DNA from: Bordetella parapertussis
Lineage (GTDB): Bacteria; Pseudomonadota; Gammaproteobacteria; Burkholderiales; Burkholderiaceae_A
Length of the DNA stretch: 64,000 nt
Reading direction: 5' to 3'
Assembly: GCA_945877235.1 (NCBI GenBank)
Contig: CAMCRF010000002.1
Location: forward strand, 1 to 64,000
In this document: one piece after another, positions 1-7,666 of the stretch
Layout: each line of letters begins with the position of its first letter
How positions within the stretch are numbered: the first letter of the stretch is position 1
The notes under the pieces: generated by a model
Told to the model about the DNA's origin: nothing
The model's database searches: none
What the model saw: the letters and a program-made list of their open reading frames with translations, nothing else
Translations under genes and position numbers: made by a program

Positions 1-38
1 TGCTCCGCATCATTCTGTTCCACACCCGAATTCTTTTG

Positions 39-124
39 TGGTGGAGGAGGTTGGATTCGAACCAACGTAGGCGTAAGCCAACAGATTTACAGTCTGCCCC
101 CTTTAGCCACTCGGGCACCCCTCC
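39..124 (-). tRNA. tRNA-Tyr (GTA)
   Basis: Read on the minus strand this is a class II tRNA. The 7-bp acceptor stem pairs GGAGGGG with CTCCTCC, followed by discriminator A and an encoded CCA at 39-41. The anticodon stem-loop has GTA in the loop ACTGTAAAT, there is a long variable arm, and the T arm reads GGTTCGAATCC. The long variable arm plus GTA identifies tyrosine. The first 38 bases of the window show nothing else recognisable. Confidence 0.97.
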
Positions 125-163
125 ACGACGAACCCATAACTATCCGTCATTCGGGTGATGCTG

Positions 164-1252
164 TCAACTCGGACCGAGGCCAGACGGCGTCGGAGCGTAC
201 GGATCGCGAATGGCGAGAAAATCGAGCACGCGCCCGCCGGGCTCCCGATATTGGATGCGAACGGGATAAAAGCGATCGGCAGGGTCCAGCCAGAGCTCAA
301 TCCTGCCCTGGCGCCGAAACTCCAGGGGGTCGCTGCCGACCCTCACAGCACTTACCAGAATGCCGCCGGGCAGCACGAGCTCCTCTGTCTCGCCCACGGT
401 GAATGCGAGCGGCTTGATCTCTTTGTTGGTTGCCATCTGCAGCACGTGACGCTGCCCTGAGACGAACTGCTCCGGTCGGGTCTGCGCAATGAACGCCAAC
501 TGAAACACCACACTGAGCCGATCTTGCAAACCTGCTGGGAGATAGATCCAAGGCGCATCGGGCGTGAGCTGTGCGCCACGCTCGGGGTCAAAGCGACTCT
601 CGGAGGCACCACGAAAGGGGGTGAACTGCGAATAGCGGCTAGGCTTCAATCCGTATGGCGAGAGCGTGCCCTCACTTTTAAACCGAACATCACCCGAGAC
701 TAAGGCAGAAACCCAGCCCGTGGCGCGGGCGGTCAGCTCAATCTCGTAGCGGTCCTGCCCAGGAAAGCTCAGGCGGATCTCTCCAATCCCGAGCGGCTTC
801 TCACCCAGTGTGTATTCCCCGAAAAAAGCTTGGATGGCGAGCCCGCCGGGGGCTGGAAGACTCTCTTGGGCGGGTCGCTGAGGCGTGGACAGTCGGCCCG
901 GCAGATCGGGCGAAGGCGCTGGCAGGCGCCCCAACCCCTCGCCTCCCTCTGGGCTGACTTGGATGCCTTGCGTCTGCGCCGCCATCGGCAACTCGGGCAC
1001 GCCCGCTTCCGAGGCTTGGGGGGGCGGTGCCGGAACAGGCGCTTGCGGCGGGGGCTTTGGCGCGGGGCGCGGCGGCTCCGGGCGCTCGATCAATGTGACC
1101 AGGATGGGAGCGCTCTGGCCCTGCTCCACCGCCTGCCGTCCCGTGAGGTGATTAAGTCCCAGGGCGAGAAACAGGTGGAATGCCAGCACCAGGGCGAGCC
1201 AGCGCCAGGCCTTGATGGCCTCCGGGGGCTTGCGGCCCGAGCTATTCGGCAT
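164..1252 (-). CDS. DUF3108 domain protein with TonB-like proline-rich N-terminus
   Basis: 362 residues. One membrane helix near residues 17-35 (WLALVLAFHLFLALGLNHL) is followed by a proline-rich stretch of about 70 residues (PEPPRPAPKPPPQAPVPAPPP), then a C-terminal domain from about residue 140 (FFGEYTLGEKPLGIGEIRLSF) that fits the DUF3108 family of beta-barrel-like periplasmic proteins. The layout of inner-membrane anchor, proline spacer and periplasmic domain suggests a protein crossing the periplasm. The biochemical function is unknown. It is divergent from phaM with only 11 bases between the two start codons, so each promoter must lie inside the other gene or its leader. Confidence 0.85.
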   Translation of the reverse strand: MPNSSGRKPPEAIKAWRWLALVLAFHLFLALGLNHLTGRQAVEQGQSAPILVTLIERPEPPRPAPKPPPQAPVPAPPPQASEAGVPELPMAAQTQGIQVSPEGGEGLGRLPAPSPDLPGRLSTPQRPAQESLPAPGGLAIQAFFGEYTLGEKPLGIGEIRLSFPGQDRYEIELTARATGWVSALVSGDVRFKSEGTLSPYGLKPSRYSQFTPFRGASESRFDPERGAQLTPDAPWIYLPAGLQDRLSVVFQLAFIAQTRPEQFVSGQRHVLQMATNKEIKPLAFTVGETEELVLPGGILVSAVRVGSDPLEFRRQGRIELWLDPADRFYPVRIQYREPGGRVLDFLAIRDPYAPTPSGLGPS

Positions 1253-1257
1253 ACACT
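1230..1257 (+). promoter_or_regulatory. candidate promoter for phaM, possibly leaderless
   Basis: TTGCGG (1230-1235) and TACACT (1252-1257) are separated by 16 bases. The expected transcription start falls near 1264, which is the A of the phaM ATG. No Shine-Dalgarno sequence precedes that ATG. Both points fit a leaderless mRNA, but the -35 match is only moderate and this is an inference. Confidence 0.3.
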
Positions 1258-1263
1258 CTCAAC

Positions 1264-1824
1264 ATGCAAAACCCTTCTGATCCATTTGCCTTTATGCGCA
1301 ACCAGTGGTCAGGCTTGGGGAGCGGGTTTCAGTTCCCCAACCAGGCCCTGCCTCCGACAAGCCTTGAGGACCTTGATCGCCGGATTTCAGACCTTAAAAC
1401 GGTTGACCAATGGCTCACGCTGAACCTCAACATGCTCAAGACCACCATCCAAGGGCTTGAGATTCAGAGGGGTACCCTGGCTGCTGTCCAGTCATTTCAG
1501 GACGCCATGGGCCAGTTCGGTCACCCCGAGAAAACGCCTGCGGAGGGTAAATCCAGCGAGTCGTCCACTGCAGGCGCAGATGAGCCCAACAGCCCCTCTC
1601 GGGCGGCCGCCGAGCAAGCCCGCCAGCAGGCGACCGCATGGTGGGAGTCCATGCAGGGGCAGTTCAACCAGCTCGTACAGCACGCCCAGTCTATGACCCA
1701 GGCTACCGCCCAAGCAGCAGATGCCGCCGTCCATGCGACGCGCCCAACGAAGCCAGAGGCCAAGGCGCCTGCCACTAAATCTCCTCCAGCCGGCCGAGCA
1801 AGGCGTCGGTCCACGCCAAAATAG
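1264..1824 (+). CDS. phaM: PhaM-family polyhydroxyalkanoate granule regulator
   Basis: 186 residues. The N-terminal part carries the helix typical of PhaM proteins (LEDLDRRISDLKTVDQWL, then LNMLKTTIQGLEIQRG at about residues 40-75). A polar linker follows, then a second helical part with WWESMQGQFNQLV, and a basic Pro/Ala/Lys tail ending RARRRSTPK. In Ralstonia, PhaM links the PHB synthase PhaC and the granule to the nucleoid through such a basic tail; that role is inferred here. No PHA synthase gene is in this window. The 3' end overlaps the convergent photolyase by 50 bases. There is no visible ribosome binding site. Confidence 0.8.
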   Translation: MQNPSDPFAFMRNQWSGLGSGFQFPNQALPPTSLEDLDRRISDLKTVDQWLTLNLNMLKTTIQGLEIQRGTLAAVQSFQDAMGQFGHPEKTPAEGKSSESSTAGADEPNSPSRAAAEQARQQATAWWESMQGQFNQLVQHAQSMTQATAQAADAAVHATRPTKPEAKAPATKSPPAGRARRRSTPK

Positions 1825-3334
1825 CATCCCGTTCTGACTCCGTGAGCCGTTCACCCTGCTTGGCCATCAGCGCGGTCCGCGGATTGCCCTTGAGGAGCGC
1901 ACCCTTGCCAATCACAAATCGCCAATAAAGGCTGGTCATGGGGCAGGCCTTAGGGCCAGTGCGCTGTTTCGGATCGTAGCGGCAGCCTCGACAGTAGTTG
2001 CTCATTTTGTCGACATACGCGCCAGAGGCAAGATAGGGCTTGCTGGTGAAGCGCCCAGCATTGGCGTAGAGCGCCATGCCCACAACATTGGGGCGCTCAA
2101 CCCAATCAATCGCATCGACATAGACCGCATGAAACCAGTCCGATAGTTCTTGCGGACGAATTTCAGCCAGAAGCCCGAATAAACCCGTGACCATTAACCG
2201 TTGGATGTGATGGGCATACCCGTAAGCGAGGGTCTGCTCGATCACCTGCGACTGACACACCATGTGGGTCTCGCCTGTCCAGAACCAAGCAGGTAACGCG
2301 CGATGCGCATCGAGGCCATTGGCCTTGGCCAGACCCGGCATCTCAAGCCAATACACGCCGCGCATGAACTCCCGCCACCCCAGAACTTGTCGAACGAATC
2401 CCTCCACACTTGCAAGATCAGCCTCGCCTCTCCGATAGGCTGCCACGACCTGATCAATGACCTCTTGGGGCTCAAGCAGGTGAAGATTCAGGCTCGAGGA
2501 GAGCAACGCATGCCAGCCAAATTGCATGCCTGTCCACATGGCGTCTTGGTGTGGACCAAAGGCCTGAAGCCGATGGGCAATGAAGTCCTCAAGCGCGAGG
2601 AGTGCCTGCTCTCGAGTGACTGGCCAACCAAACTGCTCAAGTGAACCCGGATTTGTGGGGAAAACCTGTTCAACCTCTTGCATCACCTTTCGTGTGATCG
2701 CATCCGGCGGGAAATGCGCAGGGGTTGGAATTCCCACAGGACCTTGCTTGCCAAAAGACTGCCGATTTTCGGCATCGAAGTTCCATTGGCCGCCCTCGGG
2801 TTCACCATCCGGAGCGATCAGGACCGCGTGTCGCCTGCGCATGAACCGATAAAAGTGCTCCATGCGCAGCTGCTTTCGGCCCTGAGCCCATGCTGAGAAT
2901 TCGGGTCTTGGCAGGAGAAAATGCGGGTCCTCGAGCCACTGCAGGTGCACGGCCTGAGACGCACAGGCACGCTCGATTTCGAGTGTGAGCCGCAGGTCTC
3001 CTGCTTCGACACACCAAAGCGTTTCGACTGGATTTGCCGCGAGCCAACGCGCGAGCCGCTCACCAAACGTGGGGGCCGATTGATAGCCTGGATCTTGCAG
3101 TGAAATGTACTCAACGGTGAGGCCGTGCGCCCGCCAAGCCTCGGCGGCGTGGCGCATGGCGGACAGAAAGAGGGTGGTTCGGGCCTTGTGGCTGGGCACG
3201 TGCGTCGACTCGCCCGGCGCCTCAATCATGAGCAAAGGAAAGTCGCTGGGTTCGTCCCGCATAACGGCCGGCCGGTGGGCGAGTTGATCGCCCAAAACCA
3301 ATCCGAGCCGGGACCGAGTCATTGGGGCAGTCAT
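1775..3334 (-). CDS. phrB: Fe-S bacterial cryptochrome/(6-4) photolyase (PhrB type)
   Basis: 519 residues. Starts with a Rossmann-like antenna domain (RLGLVLGDQL), followed by the helical FAD-binding domain (VLGWREFMRGVYWLEMPG, then YAHHIQRLMVTGLFGLL). Four cysteines at 360, 448, 451 and 464 have the same spacing as the [4Fe-4S] ligands of Agrobacterium PhrB (350, 438, 441, 454). The family repairs UV (6-4) photoproducts, or acts as a cryptochrome, using FAD and a lumazine antenna. It is the third gene of a litR-DUF2256-photolyase unit, 50 bases after DUF2256. Light-induced expression through LitR is the obvious inference. Confidence 0.93.
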   Translation of the reverse strand: MTAPMTRSRLGLVLGDQLAHRPAVMRDEPSDFPLLMIEAPGESTHVPSHKARTTLFLSAMRHAAEAWRAHGLTVEYISLQDPGYQSAPTFGERLARWLAANPVETLWCVEAGDLRLTLEIERACASQAVHLQWLEDPHFLLPRPEFSAWAQGRKQLRMEHFYRFMRRRHAVLIAPDGEPEGGQWNFDAENRQSFGKQGPVGIPTPAHFPPDAITRKVMQEVEQVFPTNPGSLEQFGWPVTREQALLALEDFIAHRLQAFGPHQDAMWTGMQFGWHALLSSSLNLHLLEPQEVIDQVVAAYRRGEADLASVEGFVRQVLGWREFMRGVYWLEMPGLAKANGLDAHRALPAWFWTGETHMVCQSQVIEQTLAYGYAHHIQRLMVTGLFGLLAEIRPQELSDWFHAVYVDAIDWVERPNVVGMALYANAGRFTSKPYLASGAYVDKMSNYCRGCRYDPKQRTGPKACPMTSLYWRFVIGKGALLKGNPRTALMAKQGERLTESERDAILAWTDALLGRLEEI

Positions 3335-3384
3335 CGGAGAGCGCCCGCCATCAGATGGCGGCAGCCATCAGGGCGGGGCCGGCT

Positions 3385-3555
3385 TTAGAGGCTACTCTGT
3401 GGCTTCTCACGTCGGCATCGATCAGAACAATATTTTACCTCGTCCCAATTTTTGGCCCAGTTACGCCGCCAGGTCATGGGTTTTTTGCAGGTCTGACAGG
3501 GCTTTGACGGAAGGCTGGCTTTGTTGCCGCGGTACCCGTCCCGCTCAGGCGGCAT
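3385..3555 (-). CDS. DUF2256 small zinc-finger-like protein
   Basis: 56 residues from the ATG at 3553-3555. A purine-rich AGGG lies just upstream, and the start overlaps the litR 3' end by 11 bases. A longer open frame to 3657 exists but runs deep into litR and adds nothing conserved. The core KPCQTCKKPMTWRRNW...VKYCSDRCR has two CxxC-type pairs and matches DUF2256, a short family usually found beside cryptochrome/photolyase genes. Its function is unknown; the cysteine pairs suggest one bound zinc. Its place between litR and phrB suggests co-expression with the photolyase. Confidence 0.88.
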   Translation of the reverse strand: MPPERDGYRGNKASLPSKPCQTCKKPMTWRRNWAKNWDEVKYCSDRCRREKPQSSL

Positions 3556-4471
3556 GCGCCCTGCGCCAGTCGGCGAGTGCCTGCGAGAGGTCGTCGAGCT
3601 CAACCGTGACGTCGACACCGGCCGGCGCGCGGCGAAGCAGCGCGGAACATCGCCCACCTGCCCAAATTCGAACTGCGGCGGGCACCTTTTGACGCAGCTC
3701 TGAGAGACCCTCTGCGACCGCTGTGGGATTCATGTTCTGCGAGAAAGAGAGCGCGATGATGTCGATAGACTGAGACTGGGCCGCGAGTGCAATGTCGAGG
3801 ATTGGCGTCTGAACCCCAAGGCTGACGCATCGGCACCCCTCGAGCGCGAGTAGCGCCTCGACCATCAGCAGACCCATGCCGTGCGGCTCACCTGGAAATG
3901 TTGTGAGCAGCACCTTAGGGCGTCGCGGAGAATGCGGAATGGTGCTGATTGCGTTGCGCAGGATGACCTGCATCGACTCTGTAAAAAGATGTTCTTCGTA
4001 GATCTCGAGTTGCCCGCGGGACCAGCTCTCGCCCACGCGCTGGGTCAAGGGAGCGACGACTTCGGTAACAAAAGGTGCAAGGCCCATGCGCAGCACGCGC
4101 TGGCCGAGCTCACGCCGGAGCTCATCGACCTGATGCTTGCGAATGAGCACCATAAGGCTGTCGAGGTCGGCGGCCTGCTCCTTGGACTCGCGCCCTGCGG
4201 CGCTTGGCAGGCGATCTGCCAGAGCTTGGAGCTCTTCCTGCGTGAGGGCCATGATCTTTCCCGGCCGATGACCGGCATCCATCAAGCGCCGAATCGCTCG
4301 CAATCGATCGACCTGATCCATTGGATAAATGCGCTCGCCGAACTGATCCCGCTGGGGGATTGGAAACCCATAGCGTCGCTCCCACACACGCAGGGTGTCC
4401 TTGGACAAGCCGGTGTCTCGCTCGACAGCGGCGATGCTCAGAAAGACGGGAGGTTTGACCGCTTGGTCCAT
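3545..4471 (-). CDS. litR: MerR-family, B12-dependent light-sensing repressor (LitR/CarH type)
   Basis: 308 residues. A MerR DNA-binding domain occupies about residues 10-80 (LSKDTLRVWERRYGFPIPQR). A helical cobalamin-cap region contains W150-x9-E160-H161, the signature that contacts the adenosyl group in CarH proteins. A Rossmann B12 domain from about residue 185 has E195-x-H197-x2-G200, where H197 would be the lower axial ligand. Members bind DNA as AdoCbl tetramers in the dark and release it when light breaks the Co-C bond. Thermus CarH, as I recall it, has a His immediately after the Trp that captures cobalt after photolysis; here that residue is Ser151. Divergent from the stress operon starting at 4591 and overlapping DUF2256, so probably autoregulated. 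Confidence 0.93.
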   Translation of the reverse strand: MDQAVKPPVFLSIAAVERDTGLSKDTLRVWERRYGFPIPQRDQFGERIYPMDQVDRLRAIRRLMDAGHRPGKIMALTQEELQALADRLPSAAGRESKEQAADLDSLMVLIRKHQVDELRRELGQRVLRMGLAPFVTEVVAPLTQRVGESWSRGQLEIYEEHLFTESMQVILRNAISTIPHSPRRPKVLLTTFPGEPHGMGLLMVEALLALEGCRCVSLGVQTPILDIALAAQSQSIDIIALSFSQNMNPTAVAEGLSELRQKVPAAVRIWAGGRCSALLRRAPAGVDVTVELDDLSQALADWRRAHAA

Positions 4472-4492
4472 GTGGCTCAGAGATAACCTTAT

Positions 4493-4507
4493 TTTGTCAT
4501 AGACAAA
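4493..4507. promoter_or_regulatory. candidate LitR operator (palindrome)
   Basis: TTTGTC-ATA-GACAAA is a perfect 6-bp inverted repeat with a 3-base spacer in the litR/stress-operon intergenic region. A degenerate relative, TTGACTAGGACAA, lies at 4557-4569 (9 of 13 positions shared). The region also has a direct repeat TGACTA(G/A)GAC at 4558 and 4580, 22 bases apart. That these are LitR sites is inferred from position only; they do not match the operator consensus I remember for other LitR proteins. Confidence 0.45.
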
Positions 4508-4510
4508 TGT

Positions 4511-4539
4511 TTGACGAGGCAGGATGCTGTGCTTAGTAT
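4511..4539 (+). promoter_or_regulatory. candidate sigma-70 promoter of the light-stress operon
   Basis: TTGACG (4511-4516), a 17-base spacer, then TAGTAT (4534-4539). This predicts a start near 4546 and a leader of about 45 bases before the ATG at 4591. The -35 element lies 3 bases beyond the palindrome 4493-4507, so a protein bound there could occlude RNA polymerase. Confidence 0.55.
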
Positions 4540-4563
4540 AAGAGTCATTCGCCCTGTTGACTA
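4535..4563 (-). promoter_or_regulatory. candidate litR promoter overlapping the opposite promoter
   Basis: On the minus strand TAGTCA (4563-4558), 17 bases, then TATACT (4540-4535). The -10 is strong and the -35 poor, as expected for an activated or weak promoter. Its -10 lies on the same bases as the -10 of the plus-strand promoter, so the two units probably compete or are controlled together. Confidence 0.4.
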
Positions 4564-4590
4564 GGACAAAACCCTTTTCTGACTAAGACC

Positions 4591-4860
4591 ATGTCAACCA
4601 ACACATCTGCTTCCCCCTTTTTTTTCACGCGTCACCACCGCGGGCTCTGGCTTGGATTGTTGGGCCTCATGGCACTTATGGTCTGGTGGCCAGCGCTGGC
4701 CGTTCCTGCACCCCCTCCCGGCAAAGCACCTTGCGCCGTGCAGCTGCGGGCTGAGTCGGAGCTCATTCGTCTGCACCGAGAATCGACCCTGACAGGCATG
4801 GCGCTTGTCACCGCCCAACCCGACGCAGGTCAACCCAACACAAGACCCAACGCCCCATGA
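4591..4860 (+). CDS. small exported peptide of unknown function, first gene of the light-stress operon
   Basis: 89 residues, no family recognised. Residues 17-38 form a hydrophobic helix (RGLWLGLLGLMALMVWWPALA) ending in an AxA-like signal-peptidase motif. The predicted mature part is short, proline-rich and has a single Cys (KAPCAVQLRAESELIRLHRE). Its TGA overlaps the ATG of the peroxidase gene (ATGA at 4857-4860), a pattern of translational coupling that supports expression. No strong ribosome binding site is visible. It could be a real secreted peptide or only a leader cistron. Confidence 0.5.
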   Translation: MSTNTSASPFFFTRHHRGLWLGLLGLMALMVWWPALAVPAPPPGKAPCAVQLRAESELIRLHRESTLTGMALVTAQPDAGQPNTRPNAP

Positions 4861-5498
4861 AAAATCCATGCCTTCGCCCCAGTCGCACCCTCAAAATAAA
4901 CAATTGTTTGCGCTCACTTACATTGGGGCTCTCGAGTCTGGCAATGATCATAGCCCTCAATGCCGCAAGCATCCCTTCGGCTGCTGCATCCGCATCAGCT
5001 GCTGGCATATGCCCGAGCCTCCTGAATCAGTCGTTTCCGAAACTCCAAGACGACTCTGCCCAGTCACTCTGCCAATATGCGGGTAAAGTGGTGCTCGTCG
5101 TCAACACGGCCAGCTATTGCGGGTTTACCAGTCAGTACGACGGGCTCGAAAAACTCTACAGCCAGCACAAGGACCAAGGCCTCGTGGTGCTGGGCTTCCC
5201 CTCCAACGATTTCAGCCAAGAGCCAGGCACCAACCAGGAGATCGCTGCCTTCTGCACCAACACCTTCGCGGTCAAGTTTCCGATGTTTGCCAAAACCACC
5301 GTCAAAGGCCCCAAGGCAAATCCCCTCTTTGCGGAACTCTCTCGCCTTGCGGAACCTCCGGGCTGGAATTTTCACAAGTACCTGATTGGTCGAGATGGGC
5401 GTCTTGTCGGAAGTTATTCGAGCATGGTGGGCCCCCAAAGCCGAAGCCTGCGGCGAGACCTCGACAAAGCACTCGCCGCCCCTGCGGCCATCAAGTAA
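4857..5498 (+). CDS. exported glutathione peroxidase family protein
   Basis: 213 residues. A signal peptide covers about residues 1-48 (LTLGLSSLAMIIALNAASIPSAAAS). The peroxidase fold follows, with the peroxidatic Cys88 in NTASYCGFTSQY, Gln121 in FSQEPG, a second Cys133 in the CTNTF segment and the WNFHKYLI block that supplies the catalytic Trp/Asn. Such Cys-type enzymes usually use thioredoxin and reduce lipid or alkyl hydroperoxides. Export to the periplasm would place it near membrane lipids oxidised by light. Translationally coupled to the preceding peptide gene, second gene of the operon divergent from litR. Confidence 0.93.
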   Translation: MKNPCLRPSRTLKINNCLRSLTLGLSSLAMIIALNAASIPSAAASASAAGICPSLLNQSFPKLQDDSAQSLCQYAGKVVLVVNTASYCGFTSQYDGLEKLYSQHKDQGLVVLGFPSNDFSQEPGTNQEIAAFCTNTFAVKFPMFAKTTVKGPKANPLFAELSRLAEPPGWNFHKYLIGRDGRLVGSYSSMVGPQSRSLRRDLDKALAAPAAIK

Positions 5499-5522
5499 CT
5501 CATTGAGCAAAGGACGTCCCAC

Positions 5523-6338
5523 ATGAACGCACCCGAGAAATTTGCCCCCGCTGCCCTGCCCGACATCCAGTCTTCCGTCGACCAACGCCGCCTGCCCATT
5601 CAGCGCGTGGGCATCAAGGCCATGCGGCACCCTGTCCACGTCGCGACCCCCATTGGCCCGCAGCCGACGGTTGCCATGGTCGACATGATGGTCTCGCTCC
5701 CAGCTGAGGCCAAAGGCACCCACATGTCGCGATTTATTGAAGTCTTCCAATCCCACGAACTGCCGCTGAGCCTGCACTCCATGGAATCCATGATGCAAGC
5801 CATGCTCGCGCGGCTGGAGGCCGCTGACGGATACATTCGGGTCAGCGCCCCGTACTTCGTGCGGAAAACAGCACCCGTCTCGGGTGTGGCCTCACTCATG
5901 GACTATGAAGTCACCTGGGAAGCCCAGCATCAAGGCGGCAAAACCCAGGTCTCCCTTGAGGTCGTCGTTCCGGTCACAAGCTTGTGCCCCTGCTCGAAGA
6001 ACATCTCAGACTACGGCGCCCACAACCAGCGGTCTCATGTGACGCTGAGCGTCGATCTCTCCGAGCCCAAGGCGCCCGAGTGGCTCATCGGCATTGCAGA
6101 GGCAGCGGCCTCATGTGAACTCTGGGGGCTGCTCAAACGCCCTGACGAGAAATACGTCACCGAGCGCGCTTATGACAATCCCAAGTTCGTGGAAGACCTG
6201 GTGCGTGACGTTGCCACCGCGCTGCAGCAGGACCCTTCGGTACTCGGATTCTCTGTTGCATCTGAGAACTTTGAGTCCATCCACAACCACTCGGCCTACG
6301 CTCGCATCGATCACGGCACCCGCAACCCCGGACACTGA
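5523..6338 (+). CDS. folE2: GTP cyclohydrolase I type IB (FolE2)
   Basis: 271 residues, the usual FolE2 length. Contains the block [21 protein letters not shown] (Cys155, Cys157) and [19 protein letters not shown], both typical of the type IB enzyme. It converts GTP to 7,8-dihydroneopterin triphosphate, the first step of folate and pterin synthesis. FolE2 enzymes accept metals other than zinc, and in several bacteria folE2 sits in light or singlet-oxygen regulons next to photolyase and cfa genes. Its place here, 24 bases after gpx and 2 bases before the flavoprotein gene, fits that pattern. A link to pterin antennae of photolyases is possible but unproven. Confidence 0.95.
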   Translation: MNAPEKFAPAALPDIQSSVDQRRLPIQRVGIKAMRHPVHVATPIGPQPTVAMVDMMVSLPAEAKGTHMSRFIEVFQSHELPLSLHSMESMMQAMLARLEAADGYIRVSAPYFVRKTAPVSGVASLMDYEVTWEAQHQGGKTQVSLEVVVPVTSLCPCSKNISDYGAHNQRSHVTLSVDLSEPKAPEWLIGIAEAAASCELWGLLKRPDEKYVTERAYDNPKFVEDLVRDVATALQQDPSVLGFSVASENFESIHNHSAYARIDHGTRNPGH

Positions 6339-6340
6339 GC

Positions 6341-7666
6341 ATGCATAAACCCCATGTGGTGATCGTGGGCAGCGGCATTTCCGGGCTCTCTGCCGCATGG
6401 CATCTCCGCGAGACCGCACGCGTAACCGTGCTTGAGTCGCAGGGGCGACTCGGCGGCCACACCCACACCCGAGTCATCACCCTCGACGGCCGTGAGGGTC
6501 CTGTGGACACCGGATTCATCGTCTTTAACGACCGAACCTATCCAGAGCTTTTGGCTTGGTTTAGCGCCCTGCAGGTGCCGAGTCACCCAGCCGATATGTC
6601 GCTGAGCGTCTCTGCCAACCAGTCGCGCATCGAATGGTGTGGCAAAAACCTGCGCACCGTGTTTGCCCAGCCCAAAAACCTTGTTTCGGGTCGGTTCTGG
6701 CGCATGCTCTCTGACATTCTCACCTTCAATCGTGAGGCCACGGCGTTGCTTCACCGCGCCGAGCTTGGCCACGGAGACACCCGTAGCTTGGGAGAGGTCC
6801 TAGACACGCTGCGCCTGAGCCCAGATTTCGAATCCCTGTATTTGCTGCCCATGGCTGGGGCCATCTGGTCGTGTCCGCTCGAGCAAATGCGCGCAATGCC
6901 GTTTGCAAGCTTCGCTCGGTTCTGCGTCAATCATGGTCTGCTGCAGATCTTCAATCGGCCCCAGTGGCGCAGCGTGCGCGGCGGCAGCAACACCTACATT
7001 CAACGGCTGCAATCCCGTCTGCGCGAGGAATCCGCACCGGTGGAGTTCAAAACCCACCATGAAGTGGCCTCCATCGCACCTGCGCTGGCCCACCGAGGGC
7101 CGGTGGTCTACGGACACGATCACCTGCGAAATACAACCTTTTCGCTCGAAGCCGACGCCGTCATTCTGGCCGGACACACAGACCAATCCGCCCGCGTGCT
7201 TGCCGAGCATGCCCACCCTGCGCAGCCCTGGCTTGCCCAGTTCGAATACCAGGCAAACACGGCTTACTTGCACACCGATTGCAGCCTGATGCCAACGCGC
7301 AAGGCAGCTTGGGCCGCGTGGAATGTGCGAGCCGACGCACCCGGAGAACAGGTATCGGTCACCTACTGGATGAACCAGCTCCAGGACCTGGCCTTTGAAC
7401 GACCGGTTTTGGTGAGTCTTAACCCCAATCGTCCCCCCGACCCCTCATCTGTCCTCGAGACCATTGAGTACAGCCACCCCGTCTTTGACCGTGCGGCTCA
7501 GGACAGCGTAAACGCGCTTCAAGGACTTCAAGGTGAGGGAGCCATCTGGCTCGCAGGTGCTTGGATGGGCTACGGCTTTCATGAAGATGGTTTTCGCTCT
7601 GGTCGCGTGGCAGCCCAAGGCCTCATGCACTGGCTTGAACGCCCTGTCGCACGCCATGCCGCCTGA
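6341..7666 (+). CDS. COG2907-type FAD-dependent oxidoreductase (possible fatty-acyl desaturase)
   Basis: 441 residues. The N-terminal dinucleotide fold VVIVGSGISGLSAAWHL (G10-x-G12-x2-G15) is followed by Glu32 and the family block GRLGGHTHTR (residues 36-44), then VDTGFIVFNDRTYP. This is the flavin amine-oxidase-like family that almost always travels with DUF1365 and a Cfa-type methyltransferase, which follow directly here. In Rhodobacter a flavoprotein called UfaD introduces a second double bond in an acyl chain on the way to methylated furan fatty acids; I believe this protein is of that kind, but the assignment rests on memory of the family and on context. Overlaps the next gene by 11 bases. 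Confidence 0.85.
   Translation: MHKPHVVIVGSGISGLSAAWHLRETARVTVLESQGRLGGHTHTRVITLDGREGPVDTGFIVFNDRTYPELLAWFSALQVPSHPADMSLSVSANQSRIEWCGKNLRTVFAQPKNLVSGRFWRMLSDILTFNREATALLHRAELGHGDTRSLGEVLDTLRLSPDFESLYLLPMAGAIWSCPLEQMRAMPFASFARFCVNHGLLQIFNRPQWRSVRGGSNTYIQRLQSRLREESAPVEFKTHHEVASIAPALAHRGPVVYGHDHLRNTTFSLEADAVILAGHTDQSARVLAEHAHPAQPWLAQFEYQANTAYLHTDCSLMPTRKAAWAAWNVRADAPGEQVSVTYWMNQLQDLAFERPVLVSLNPNRPPDPSSVLETIEYSHPVFDRAAQDSVNALQGLQGEGAIWLAGAWMGYGFHEDGFRSGRVAAQGLMHWLERPVARHAA

Noticed and set aside
5064..5798. 244-codon open frame on the minus strand opposite gpx and folE2
   Set aside because: Both sense-strand proteins are clear family members, and the antisense translation is His/Gly/Arg-rich without any motif; it is a GC-rich third-position shadow.
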